Part shown: positions 11,404 through 22,377 of the stretch, in pieces
How the letters are laid out: the number at the start of each line of letters is the position of its first letter
How positions within the stretch are numbered: the stretch's first letter is position 1
From: Monodelphis domestica
Taxonomy: Eukaryota > Chordata > Mammalia > Didelphimorphia > Didelphidae
NCBI RefSeq assembly: GCF_027887165.1
Contig: NC_077231.1
Span: 188,918,834 to 188,982,833, forward strand
Direction: 5' to 3'
Length of the DNA: 64,000 bases
The notes under the pieces: model-generated
What the model saw: the letters and a program-made list of their open reading frames with translations, nothing else
Databases searched by the model: none
Told to the model about the DNA's origin: nothing
Made by a program: the position numbers and the translations under genes

Positions 11404-12384
11404 GTGTGTTTCTTGTAGAGAACATATGGTAGGATTGTGGAATCTAATCCACTCTCCTATTCATTCATCCCATTCACTTTCAAAGTTATGATTGTCACTG
11501 GTGAATTCCCTAAGATTTTGATGTTCTCTCCTATTTCTGTCCTTTCTTCTTTTGCTATATCTTTTTAAACCAGTGGTTTACTTTTAATCAATCCCCTAAT
11601 CCTTTTCCTTGAAATGCTTTCCTTTCTGGTCCCTCCGTTTTTGTTTCTCTTCTTGTTTTTTTTAAGGGTTTGTTAATTTCCCTCTCCCCTCTCCTTCACT
11701 CCCTTTTTGAACTCCCTAGCCCCTACCTCCTTATTTTCCCCTTTTCCCTTACCCTGTAGGATAAGATAGAAATCAGGGTCCCAATGATCTAGATGCTCTT
11801 ACCTCTCAGTGTTGATTTCACTGAGAGTAAGGTTTAAATATTACCTATTAGCACTCTCTTCCTCTCCTTATTATAAGAGTAATCTTCCCCTCCCCTTCCC
11901 ATATGTAACTTTGTGTGTAAAAGATTATTCTATTCATTTTATTTTTTCAGGTATCTCTTCATATCATCATTGATTCCCCCCACTCTTTTTCTTTTTTTTA
12001 TATCATCTTATAGCCTTTAATGCCCAAGTTGTTTCCTATGAGTGATTCTTCTAATTACTCTAATAATGAACATAATTTTTGATTATATATATATATATAT
12101 ATGTATATAATTTGATCTAATTATAGCCCTTAAAGAAAAGAGTTTGAATTAAAAATAAAAACATTTTTCTCCTTTTCCCTCTCTTTCATATTTAGCTTTT
12201 CATGTTTCTCTTGATCTTTGTATTTGGATATCAAACTTTCCATTTAGTTCTGGTCTTTTCCTTCCAAATACTTGGAAATCTTCTATTTTGTTTAATTCCC
12301 ATACTTCCACCTGGTAGTATATAGTCAGTTTTGATGGATTAGTGATTCTTGGTTGAAGACCCAGTTCTCTTGCCTATCTGAATA

Positions 12385-12924
12385 TCATGTTCCAGGCCTT
12401 GCGGCTTTTTGGGTGGAAGCTGTCAGGTCTTGTGTGATCCTGATTGGTGCTCCTTGGTACCTGAATTGTGTCTTTTTGGCTTCTTGTAGAATTTTCTCCT
12501 TAGCTTGAAAGCTTTGAAATTTGGCAATTAAATTCCTGGGAGTTATCTTTTGGGGACTTAGTGTAGAGAATGTTCTATGAACTCTTTCAATGTCTATTTT
12601 GCCCCCTTGTTCAAGAATATCAGGGCAGTTTTCTTGGATGATTTCTGGTATTATGTTGTCAAGCTTTCTGTTTATTTCTGGCTTTTCAGGTAGACAAATA
12701 ATTCTCAAATTGTCTCTCCTTCCTCTGTTTTCCTGATCTGTCACCTTGTCAGTGAGATATTTTATGTTTTCTTCTAATTTGTCACTCTTTTGACTTTGCC
12801 TTATCAATTCTTCCTGTTTTGCAAAATCATTCTCTTCCATTTGCCTAATTCTGGTCTTTAAAGACTGGTTTTCCTTTTCAGTTTGGTCTATCCTGCTTTT
12901 TGTGGCTTCCAGCTGCTTCTCCAA
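12385..12924 (-). pseudogene. L1 ORF1p coiled coil, RRM and C-terminal domain
   Basis: A 179-codon open stretch of the L1 RNA-binding chaperone. Residues 1-65 are heptad-like and charged (coiled-coil end). ENRGRRDNLRI near 65-75 opens the RRM-like domain, ERVHR lies near 113-117, and PRNLIAKF near 128-135 opens the C-terminal domain. Only a few residues are missing at the end, where the frame closes near 12,385. It continues in sense from the N-terminal piece at 12,966-13,169 across a short break. Confidence 0.92.
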
Positions 12925-12965
12925 TTGGGAGTTCTTGTCTTTCAGACTGTTGTTTTCCCTGTGAA

Positions 12966-13169
12966 TTATTTCCCAATTTTCTTAAAAGCTTCCATCTTTT
13001 TGATAAGCTCCAATTTGAATTCTTTTAGAATTCTTTTTTGAAGTTTTGATTTTTTTTTAATTTTTTCCTCTTTTTCTTCTGTAGCCTGGGTTTTCACTCC
13101 ATAAAAATTTTCCAGGGCCAATGCCTTTCTTCCTGTTTTTCTTTGAGGGTGTTTGCTGGTCCTGGGCAC
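12966..13169 (-). pseudogene. L1 ORF1p N-terminal region
   Basis: A 67-codon open stretch, Lys/Glu-rich and predicted helical, starting with MPRTSKHPQRKTGRK. It sits just upstream in coding sense of the ORF1 coiled-coil part and is separated from it by a frame break near 12,925-12,965. Its position between 5' UTR and coiled coil supports the assignment. Confidence 0.75.
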
Positions 13170-13560
13170 AATTAGCCATCCCTATAGTGGTTTTTCCTTC
13201 TCTTTTTAGTCAGAAATCTGAGTGAAATGGGCAGGTTCTCTGTTTATGTAGTTAAGAAGCAAGGTTTTTGCCTGAGGCAAGCTCTCAAATCTCCACAGCC
13301 TCTGCTATTCATGAGAGAGCCCAAGGTCTGCTCTTCCCATTGCACAGGGGCTTCCAGTGTAACTGCTCTCAGGGCTAGGTCCCCAGTGGTCCCAGTCAGC
13401 TCCCAAGGACCTAGAGGTGCCCCTTGCTCACTCTAGAGGTGCCCCTCACTCACTCGCTGATTCTGGAGCATGCCGGCTCTGATTCTGACACTGTAGGTGG
13501 TATGGGGGAGCATAGATCTTCTCACATTTGGGTGGGAGCTTTTTCCCCCTCTTATAATGT

Positions 13561-14141
13561 ATAGTAGTAGTCTCTCAGTAACCGAGGATGACAATTGTCT
13601 TTGTGCGTTTTCATCTGTGATGTAGATGAGTGTGCACAAAAACACTTGTGCGTGAAGGAGATTTAAGTGGAAAAGTCAATGCACAGAGACAGTCCCACTC
13701 TCTCGGCGTTGGAAGCCTGGGTCCAGTGGCACAAAGAGTCATTACACCTGGAGACTTCCTCAGCTGCATTGGATGGCCATGTTGTCTTTTGTGCTCCAAC
13801 AAGCCCTAAGCACTCCACAGTGCTTTGCTGCATCACCATCTCAGCCGTTGAACCTTCTTATTACTTTCTTCCGTCTGTTTGACCGAAGCAGTCTTCACAT
13901 GCTGGGTGAGCAAGGCCCTGGTTCACCAGGGGTCGACGACCGGATGGCTACCCTCACAAGGTTTGGCCGGCCTGTCGAAGCCTTTGCCCAGGGTGTGGCT
14001 GCCGCCGCATGCTAACAGCTACTAGGAGCCACAAGTGAGAGCTGGATGTCAGGTGGGGATCAGAGGTTGGAGAGCTGCCCTAGGAGGGCACGACAAGCCC
14101 TCCATACCAGAGATACTACCCCTCCCTGAACACCCCATAAG
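13561..14141 (-). mobile_element. ~580-bp retroposon, copy 1 (unidentified family)
   Basis: Flanked by CCCCTCTTATAATGT at 13,546-13,560 and 14,142-14,156, a 15-bp target-site duplication within an L1 5' UTR. The plus strand begins ATAGTAGTAGTCTCTCAGTA and ends CTGAACACCCCATAAG. The same unit occurs at 19,554-20,135, in reverse at 59,307-59,880 and truncated at 60,642-60,741. I place the RNA 3' end at the left, at the TAG-repeat side, because the truncated copy keeps only that end; transcription would then be on the minus strand. There is no poly(A) and no obvious tRNA, 5S or 7SL head. A ~63-codon sense frame is shared by the copies. Confidence 0.85.
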
Positions 14142-14156
14142 CCCCTCTTATAATGT

Positions 14157-14253
14157 GTATTATATAATATATGATTATATTATATTACATATATAATATC
14201 ATATGTAATATATTATTATAATTTTATAATATATAATTGTATTATGTAATACA
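14157..14253. repeat. AT-rich near-palindromic segment between repeated target sites
   Basis: 97 bp of almost pure A/T bounded by two copies of CCCCTCTTATAATGT (14,142-14,156 and 14,254-14,268). Its ends, GTATTATATAAT and ATTATGTAATAC, are inverted repeats with one mismatch. It could be an expanded TA tract, filler DNA from the retroposon insertion or a small foldback insertion. Confidence 0.7.
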
Positions 14254-14429
14254 CCCCTCTTATAATGTGGAAATGCCCAAACCTTACATACCTTCAATTC
14301 TGTGCCCTACTGTAGTTCCTCCATTCTTCTGAAAATGGTTTTATGTTCTTTTGAGGTAGTCTATTTCAGTGGGTGCTGGGGAGAGGAAGCGTCCCGCATC
14401 TTGACTTCTGCCATGCTTACCCAGAAGTC

Positions 14430-14445
14430 TAAAGAATCTACTTCT
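14430..14445. repeat. Target-site duplication, right copy
   Basis: Exact copy of 8,591-8,606, directly abutting the L1 5' end. Confidence 0.93.
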
Positions 14446-15682
14446 ACTAATGGCACATTCATATTCTTGAGATCCAGATGTGGTTTTTATAACCTTTCAG
14501 TTCCTCTTAAAATACACAGCCAATAAGCAGCACTCTAGGATAGATTCATGAAGCATCTTCCAGAAGAGGGAGGGTCAGAGAAAGAAAGTCTTTCTCAAAG
14601 GGAGAAAAAGCAGAGTATTTGGAATTCAATTGGCAGGATTTATTATCAGAGTAAGAAAACATTTCTGTTCAAGGCCAGGAGATGAGAGGAAGAGACCAAT
14701 CACTTTTACAATTGTAGAAGCAGTCTTCTGAGAGAGAAAAGACAGATTTCTTATCCAAGGGCAGCAACTTACACTACTGAATGAGATGATCTGCTCTACT
14801 ATGTCCTTGGTGACTTTTGAATATTAGTCCAAGTAGTTAGGATTGCTACTTTGTGAGTTCATGTAGATGTAGTGAAATAACTGTGTTTCCTATTCTCTTA
14901 CCCAAACTTTAGCATGTGATTTGGGGCACACAGCACTTTAACAGTTTGTCTCTGTTTCCATTTGTGAAATATGAGGATAGCTATACCTGTCTTGTCAATT
15001 TGTTGAAACTCCTATCCTGATACTTCACTGGACATGTGCAATGGAAATTCCCTTCCTTACTGCAGAGTGAAACTCTATTCTTTCTTTTTCATTCTATGTG
15101 ATACTTGTCCATGCTTCCATAAATCTTTTCATAAAATCGGCTCCAGGTACTAAAGGCCGTCTTTTAGAATTTTTTAGTACTTCAGAGATAGAAGAACTTG
15201 AGCTGCTCATCTGTTATCTCTTGCTTGTTTAATTTACTGGACATACATGCCATTTTATCTCTTAGACCAGATGGGTAATATTATAATCTATTTAAATATA
15301 ACAAGTATGATTTTATTAAAATATTTGTGAAAGTACCTATACAACTCTAGTAAAATGTGACTTACTATTAAATGGGTATGCTGTTATAAACATCCCAAAC
15401 TATGATTTATCATTTACTTTTGTCTTCAAAATAATGCATGCATATGTGCATATATCCACCCTACTAAATGGGAAGGAGAGGGAGGCAGAGAGAGAATACA
15501 GATTGCAAAATATCAGAATTAGATTATTAAAGTTGAATCTAGATGAAATTTGGAAAAAAAATTAAATAAAATTTAAAAATTCATAGCAACTAAGTTTGGC
15601 AATGAAATGGGGAACACAACAAGTAATCTGGCTGTGGAAATAATATGTTCCCCTATATTTCTGGTCTTCCAGAAAAGTCAGT
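14446..15682. other. Non-coding sequence without a recognised gene
   Basis: AT-rich, apparently unique. No frame above ~75 codons, and no family recognised. Confidence 0.6.
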
Positions 15683-15745
15683 CAGTTAGTCAGTAATAAT
15701 TTATTAAGCACCTACTGTGGGCCAGATACCATGCTGCATAATATT
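15683..15745 (-). mobile_element. L2 LINE 3' end fragment
   Basis: The antisense L2 end signature is present: a TCAGTCAGTTAGTCAGTAAT-type start, TTTATTAAGCACCTACTGTG, then GCCAGATACCATGCTG. Confidence 0.7.
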
Positions 15746-17540
15746 TGCAAAGTTTTTTATATGTGGAATTTATATAAGGTATGTCCTGTATTAGAAGACC
15801 TCTGAGTTATCTTTCAAAACAGAAATTTTGTATGTCATTTGTCCATGGGATGGGGAGAAAAAGCCAGATTTTTTGTTTGTTTAATCATTGCACAAACCTT
15901 ACAACTAGATAACTGACATGACAAATTGAGAAATCAGTTTAGAAAAAGAGCAATGTGCTTCAGGTCCTAACCAATTATTTCTAGAAAAAGAAAAAAATGT
16001 TGCTTTTGATTTCCATCTACTAAATGATTTCATACACTTACTTAAAAATGGTGCTAGCCATTAGGAAATGTAACATAATTGTCCTAATACAGGATGATCT
16101 TGGCTTCATTTGCAGGATTGACTTTCTATAAGGTTGTCAATTTAAGTGGCTATTTCCTAGAATGAACTTTTCCCTCCAAATACAGTTTAATTCATCATTA
16201 TAATACAGAATAGCAACAAGGCACATACTTAAAATGCTTCAATAGGTTTTAGCCAGAAAATGCTTATATTTATTTTTTCTGTTGAGAATTTACACAGTGG
16301 AAAGGAAAGAAAATGGCTCAAATAAGGCAAAAGGAAATCTAAAAGACAGGGAAAACCAGAAGAAAAGTATATGTATCATGATCATATCATATTCACTCTG
16401 CTAATCTATTCAATGTGTTGATGATACAGACAACTACTTCCAAAACTGTAATGTAAGCATACATTCAGATGAACATTTACAAGGTAATTTGGGCAATTAT
16501 TTCTAGGTATGTAAATTAATGGGCAAATAAGGTGAATCCCCATTACAAAAACACTAATATTTTTTGTGGTGAACTTTTGGTAACAAGTCTCTCTGAATAT
16601 TGGCAAACCTGTACTTGATGTATTTTCAGTTTCATGAAACGTACCAGTCCATGTACTACTCTTATAGAGTATGAAAATCCAAGGTCATTTCCATGATACA
16701 ATGGCACATGGAAACATAGAGTTTTATATGTTCATATAAAAAATGAAAATATGTAGATTTTCAGAAAGGTACCATATCATTCCATAGATCACATTTCAAT
16801 TCCAATGACATGGAAATGAAACATAATAGTGAAGGAAAAATTATATAGGCTAAAACAAGTAATCAGTCAGTCAATAAATATTTATTAAGAATGTTGGTTT
16901 AAAAATACTTTTACAATATTTAGCTTGATCTTCCATTTTACTTTGATATAAATATGAAATACAAATTTTAATATTTTAGCAATTTTCAATGAGTAAATCC
17001 TACCCACTATAACTTTCTGTGAAAGAAAAAGGAAATACAGAATATTTCAGCAAAATTTCTTGAAATACTGATCATGGTTTGTGCTATGTTATATCCTTCC
17101 ATTTTTGTAGTTCAATCTTCATTAATAGAAAGAAAGGACTTGCATTTACCTTTGGAAACTTTGAACTAGCACTGTCTATTGTCTTAGAAAAATGTTTTGT
17201 TGTCTTTCAGTGTTATTTTTGTGTACATCTTGTTTGTCATTTCATTTATGCTTCTTTTGGTTTTCCTTTATTTGTTCCTCATTTATTCTTATACGCTTTT
17301 CAATGTCCCTAAATATTTGTTGTTCTTAATATGAAATAGTACTCAATTATTCTAATATATCATTTTTCAAGTATTCCCTAATTTAGAATATAAATATTTT
17401 TAGTTTTTGTCTTTAACAAATAATACTACTTTGAATGTTTGATACATATGGAATAATTCTTTCAGTTACTGATCCCCTTGGAATAGATCAAAGAATTTAA
17501 ATGTTTAGTGGTCTTATGGCACATTTTCAAACTTGTTATG
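15746..17540. other. Non-coding sequence; short L2 tail at 16,862-16,892
   Basis: Mostly unique AT-rich DNA. CAGTCAGTCAATAAATATTTATTAAG at 16,862-16,892 is the terminal piece of an antisense L2. No credible coding frame. Confidence 0.55.
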
Positions 17541-18830
17541 TCATAGAATCTTAGAATTTGAAATTTATTGGGGATGTCAGAGGCCAAAATAGTCTAAATC
17601 ATACATGAAAAAAATTCCCACTTCAATATCCTTGACAAGTAGTCATCTAACCTCTGCTTAAAAACATCCAAGATATCTCCAGACATATTTCCCTTTAGGA
17701 CAGTTTTACTTTTTAGAATTTTTTTTCCTAAAATTAATATTAAATTTGTCACATTGTAAATTACATTCATTGTTATTTGTTCTATCTCTCTATGACTAAG
17801 CATAATAATTTTTATTTCTCCTCTATACAACAGCTTTTTTAAAAAAATTAAGGTATCTAGTATATTATTTTATTCCACCTAAATATTCCCCAGTTAATCT
17901 TCTCTTCTTCAAGCTAAACATCCATCCTTCATCTGATCCCCATGTGATATGAACAAAAAACCTTTCATTATTCTTGTTGCTCATCTTCATATATTCTGCA
18001 AGTTAGCAATGCTTTTCTTAAAACACAAATTGAAAACACGAACTTCTTAAAACCAGAAGTGAAATCAGTATTCCATTTGAAGTCTGACGAAAGCATAGTA
18101 CAGTGAAAATTTCACCTCCTTGGATTCCTGAAAGCTATACCTTTGCATTTAATGCAGTTAGTGTTCATATTTGCTTTGTGATATACCACATCATTTTAGT
18201 GATTCACATTGATTTCGAAGTTCACTAAAACCCCAACGTATTTGTGTAGAATAATTGCTATCTAGACATGTTTCCCCAAACTTCAAATTTTGAACTTGAT
18301 TACAACAGTGCAAGATTTTGAATTTGTGCCTCTTAAATTTATTAGATTCAGTCCAGTATTCTCTCCTACCATGTCTCATGTGTTTTCTCTCTACACTCAT
18401 TTATTCAGTTATCTCCTCCAACCCTGTATCATCTATGAATGGGATGAATTCTATCATCTAGAAAATATTACTAATGGAAATATTACCAAATAGCATAGGA
18501 TCAAGCTCAGAACCTGGGATACTCCAGTGAAGACTTCCTGCCTCAAAAAGGTAGAGTCTTTTACAACTGCTCTCTGAGAGAGGCTGTTCAACCTGTTTGG
18601 ACTCCATCTGATTGTATTATTATTTATGTCAATATAAATATGTATATTTTTATATGTCAATATGTCTCAATTTCCTACATGATATTTTTTAGTTTAAATC
18701 TAGATAAACTATATCAGCAACATTCCCCTTAACTACTAGTTTAATGATCTTTTTTAAATAGTATTAGTCTGATATATCTTATCATTGATGAAGCCATGTA
18801 AAGAACTTGAGGTCTTTTAACCAAAATATC
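17541..18830 (-). mobile_element. Old L3/CR1-clade LINE copy, antisense
   Basis: Begins with the antisense CR1/L3 terminus (TCATAGAATCTTAGAATTTG). It then follows the order of an L3 3' region read backwards: a GTCTGACGAAAGCATAGTACAG-like block, CACTAAAACCCCAACG (18,222-18,237), a CATCTATGAATGGGATGAATT block, and AACCTGGGATACTCCAGTGAAGAC (near 18,511). This is ORF2 C-terminal and RT sequence, heavily decayed with no open frame. A related piece lies at 56.1-56.8 kb. Confidence 0.8.
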
Positions 18831-18947
18831 AACATTTGGGCAAGCATTTTTATGTCAATTAAAACAGTATAATTTTTGCATTAGATAATAACCTATGAGA
18901 GAAATGCTTTCTCAGGTCTTTAATGGATATGATATGGAGAGAGGGTC

Positions 18948-19050
18948 ATAGAATCATAGATTTAAAGATGGAGGAAACAAAATTTATACAATCCAAATGC
19001 ACCCCCCTCCATTTTACATATAAAAAAAACTAAACCCATTGGAAACTGAG
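18948..19050 (-). mobile_element. Short SINE/L3-tail remnant
   Basis: TCATAGAATCATAGATTTAAAG, a CCATTTTACATATAAAAAAAAC block and a following CTAAACC show the antisense 3' part of an L3-tailed CORE-SINE. Confidence 0.45.
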
Positions 19051-19553
19051 TTTGATTCCTAAAAACAACAAAAAAGGTTTTTCAAGACCTTTTTAGGGGG
19101 CTAATTTATATTTTCAAAAACTAGTGTATATGGACAATTAAGTACAATGATAATATAAAAAATTGTGAATAATGTCCATGGCAATGAAACAAGTAGGCTT
19201 AAAACGTACTGCCTATATAATTCCAATTATTAGAGCACTAAAAATAAAATTCAGATATGACAAAACTTTTGAAGTGAGGATTGAGTAATTGAAAGCAACA
19301 TGGCTAAGTAGTCCAATGAAAAGTATCATCATTGAGTTCTGATCCATTAGAGTGTGCGAGGGCTGAATAAAATTTACTTAAAAACAATAGAGATATGAAA
19401 ATTGAATGACTAGGATTTATCTACTCCACTTTCAGTTATTTTCCTTTAATATCTTTTTTGGCCCGTGAATATATACCACTTAATGTTTAGCTAGTTTTAA
19501 AAGGTATATTCTTCTCTTTCTTTAACTTTTAAATATCTTGAGGCCAGTAAATA

Positions 19554-20135
19554 GTAGTAGTCTCTCGGTAACCGAGGATGACGATTGTCTTTGTGCGTTT
19601 TCATCTGTGATGTAGATGAGTGTGCACAAAGACACTTGTGCGTGAAGGAGATTTAAGTGGAAAAGTCGATGCACAGAGACAGTCCCACTCTCTCGGCGTT
19701 GGAAGCCTGGGTCCATTGGCACGAAAAGTCATTACACCTGGAGACTTCCTCAGCTGCATTGGATAGCCGTGTTGTCTTTTGTGCTCCAACAAGCCCTAAG
19801 CACTCCACAGTGCCTTGCTGCATTGCCATCTCAGCCGTTGAACCTTCTTGTTGGTTTCTTCCGTCTGTTTGGCCGAAGCAGTCTTCACATGCTGGGTGAG
19901 CAAAGCCCTGGTTCACCAGGGGTCGACGACCCGATGGCTACCCTCACAAGGTTTAGCCAGCCTGTTGAAGCCCTTGCCCAGGGTGTGGCCGCTGCCGCAC
20001 GCTAACAGCTACTGGGAGCCACAAGTGAGAGCTGAGTGTCAGGTGGGGGTCGGAGGCTGGAGAGCTGCCCTAAGAGGGCACAACAAGCCCGCTATACCAG
20101 AGATACTACCCCTCCCTGAACACCCCATACACCTC
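19554..20135 (-). mobile_element. ~580-bp retroposon, copy 2 (unidentified family)
   Basis: Best preserved copy. AGGCCAGTAAATA at 19,541-19,553 and 20,136-20,148 is a 13-bp target-site duplication in otherwise unique DNA. The left end is GTAGTAG, then a perfect hairpin CTCGGTAACCGAG at 19,564-19,576; the right end is CTGAACACCCCATACACCTC. Sense is inferred to be the minus strand, with the 3' end at the left. In sense there is an 87-codon frame (19,653-19,916) and a 63-codon frame (19,601-19,792). The latter also exists in copies 1 and 3. Neither shows a domain I can name with confidence. Confidence 0.88.
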
Positions 20136-20375
20136 AGGCCAGTAAATATTCCTTTTGTAACCCACTCATTAGTAAGAGGCATAGTAGTACAATGAATACA
20201 TTGCAAGTCTTGAAGTGAAGCCCTTATCTCTGACACATACTGGGTAGACAAGTGACTTCACTTCTCAGTCCCTAGGCAAAATAAGTTTATAATTTACAAG
20301 GAAGTTTCTGATTTGTACTGGTGTAGCCAGTGTGTATTTAAGGAATTTTCCATGTAGAAAAGATTACAGATCAAA

Positions 20376-20551
20376 ACAGGGAGATGGCTCAGTGCATACA
20401 GTGACAGACCTGAAATTGGAAGACTTGGGTTCAAATTTGGCCTCAGATACTTTCTAGCTATGTGACCTTGGGCAAATCCCTTCCATTCTTCTGCCTTGGA
20501 ATTGGTACTTGTATTGATTCTAAAGCAGAAGATAAGGGATTTTTTTTTTTT
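20376..20551 (+). mobile_element. Marsupial tRNA-derived SINE (SINE1-type)
   Basis: AGATGGCTCAGTGCATA (A-box region), TGGGTTCAAATTTGGCC (B box), CTATGTGACCTTGGGCAA, then CTTCTGCCTTGGAATTGG and AGAAGATAAGGGATT followed by a T run. Part of the usual middle segment is missing. No clear target-site duplication. Confidence 0.85.
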
Positions 20552-22377
20552 ATGGGAGAAACTATAGGAGTTCACTGATACTTGATAAAGCAAATTTAAA
20601 TTAATTTCCTCATCTTCAAGTGTGAGGCCAGAATTGTGGTGAGACATAAAGGATTTCCATTTTCTTAAGACAATGTAAAGCTTTTGAAGTGAACATTTTC
20701 ACCCTAAACTTATATTTCAAAATTGTGATGAATTTTATAGTAGAATTTGTCTTAAAATCTAAAAAATAACACAGAATACAAAACTTTTTTTTTGTCTCTC
20801 TCCTGAGTCTCATCAATGAGCTTCCTAATTTATTTAAGGCCTCAGGCATATGTCCTAGACTTTATTTTCATGGTTGAAATTTGGACATTTTCTTAGGTTA
20901 GTTCAAGTGCTCCTGTCTTCCTCTTGTTTTGGATCATTTTTTTTTCTTTAAAGATTTTATGCTTTGATTTGTGGATGTTGTTCCTTATTTATAACTATGA
21001 ACTGTCTGACCTCCAAATCACAAAGTGTTTTATTGAGAATGTGTTAGATCCAATAGGACAAAGGCAACTGTAGATCCCAAATATGAGTTGGACAGTTTGC
21101 ATTCCTCTGGGATATTTTGGTGGCATGTGATAGTCCAATTATTTCTTCTGCTTGACAGTATTATTTCTGTGCCCAGAAAATAAAACCATGGGGCTTATTT
21201 TTTATGCGTACATCAATTATTAATTGCTTATGAGTGATAGGTACCTCACCACAATGTTTCTTGAATCTCCCTAGCCAATATACCTTACTACTTCTTAACT
21301 AGTGAAAGTTGCTCTAATAAGAAATAGGATGATTTCTTTAAAGGAAAGCATTGTAATTGGCTAACATGTACATTGTTGACATTTAACTTTCATATTTCCC
21401 AATGGGATTAGTCATAGAATTTACTCAAAATAGCATAGGACAAAAGAATAACAGAAGAAAAATGGTATAAACCGTACATAATGGCTCCTGCTGATTAGAT
21501 AATAAAGTGAGGGGACAAATTATTTAAATCAAATTTTTGTTTTAAATATCTTAACTATCACATGGCAATATGAAAAAAAGATGATTTATACTTAAGAAAT
21601 AATAGAAATCCATAGAATCAGAGATCTAAAATGAGGTGTTGCAGATCCCATCTAATCCTACTCTCTCTTTTTATAGATGAAGAAACTGAAATGCATGGTG
21701 CTCAAGAGACTTATTCAAAAATTCAGAGGCAGGAAAATTAAGCATAGAAAAGAAGATGAGACCAGCTATGAATGAACAGTAAATGGGTTGCTATATTAGT
21801 ACCCAAGGAATATTAAGAAAAATAGAAAATATATTAAGAGAACCTTCCACATGTACTCAATGGAAGATTTTTATAAAAACATGTACAACTTGAGCATGCA
21901 TTCTTTGTAAGATTTATCTAAAAATCATGAAGAAGAATCATGTAAGATATGAAACTATTTAGAGAATATCAGTATCAGTGAGTAAAATAATCATAGGGAT
22001 AAAAATCATAGGTCTGCCTAAGTATTGATTGTGGAAAAAAAAACATTGATAGATAGGTAGATAGATAAATAGATTAGATTGTACTGAGCTAAAGTAATAG
22101 CATATACATTTCATAGAAATGTGCCATTCATATATTTTCATAGGCAGATGTCTTTCCCATTGTGTGTATATATATATATACACCAAACACATCCAAAATA
22201 AAATTTATTATCTGTTCTTTCAGGTTCTCATGTTATCCTGTTAGGAATACCAATATCCTTCCACTTCTTTTGATTTTCGACAGTTTGAAAGATTTGTCAT
22301 TTTTATTCAATACCCTGTAATTGATTTTTTAAGGTATGTCCCCATTTACTTGACATGAGGACTAAAATGGTATAGAG
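20552..22377. other. Non-coding sequence; SINE remnant at 21,610-21,760
   Basis: Unique AT-rich DNA, except a degraded antisense CORE-SINE at 21,610-21,760 (CATAGAATCAGAGATCTAAAA, then TTTTTATAGATGAAGAAACTG). Short ATAG and TA repeats lie at 22,049-22,078 and 22,165-22,182. No credible gene. Confidence 0.55.

Larger units (their letters stand above)
8607..14429 (-). mobile_element. L1 insertion with 5' UTR, ORF1 and EN pieces, composite, antisense
   Basis: The whole interval lies between two perfect copies of a 16-bp target-site duplication. The right end (about 13,226-14,429) is a GC-richer L1 5' UTR read on the minus strand. ORF1 follows (13,169-12,385), then an endonuclease piece (11,403-11,014) and the EN-RT linker (10,756-10,397). 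The reverse transcriptase is missing. Two different L1 3' ends are present, at 9,570-10,195 and at 8,607-9,100. The latter touches the duplication, so it should belong to the original insertion, and the former may be a second, nested 5'-truncated L1. A SINE (9,288-9,530) and a ~580-bp retroposon (13,561-14,141) are also nested. It cannot be mobile. Confidence 0.88.
13226..14429 (-). promoter_or_regulatory. L1 5' UTR, antisense, interrupted by a retroposon
   Basis: GC-richer sequence upstream of ORF1 ending at 14,429 against the right target-site duplication. Its terminus contains CGCATCTTGAC and CTGCCATGCTTACCCAGAAG, which read on the minus strand as a typical L1 start. In intact L1 this region holds the internal RNA polymerase II promoter. 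The ~580-bp retroposon and an AT-rich segment split it between 13,561 and 14,268. Confidence 0.7.

Noticed and set aside
13667..14015. Frames of 71-80 codons on the plus strand repeated at 19,657-20,005 and 59,539
   Set aside because: They recur because the ~580-bp retroposon recurs, and they lie antisense to its inferred transcript. Recurrence is not evidence for a host gene.
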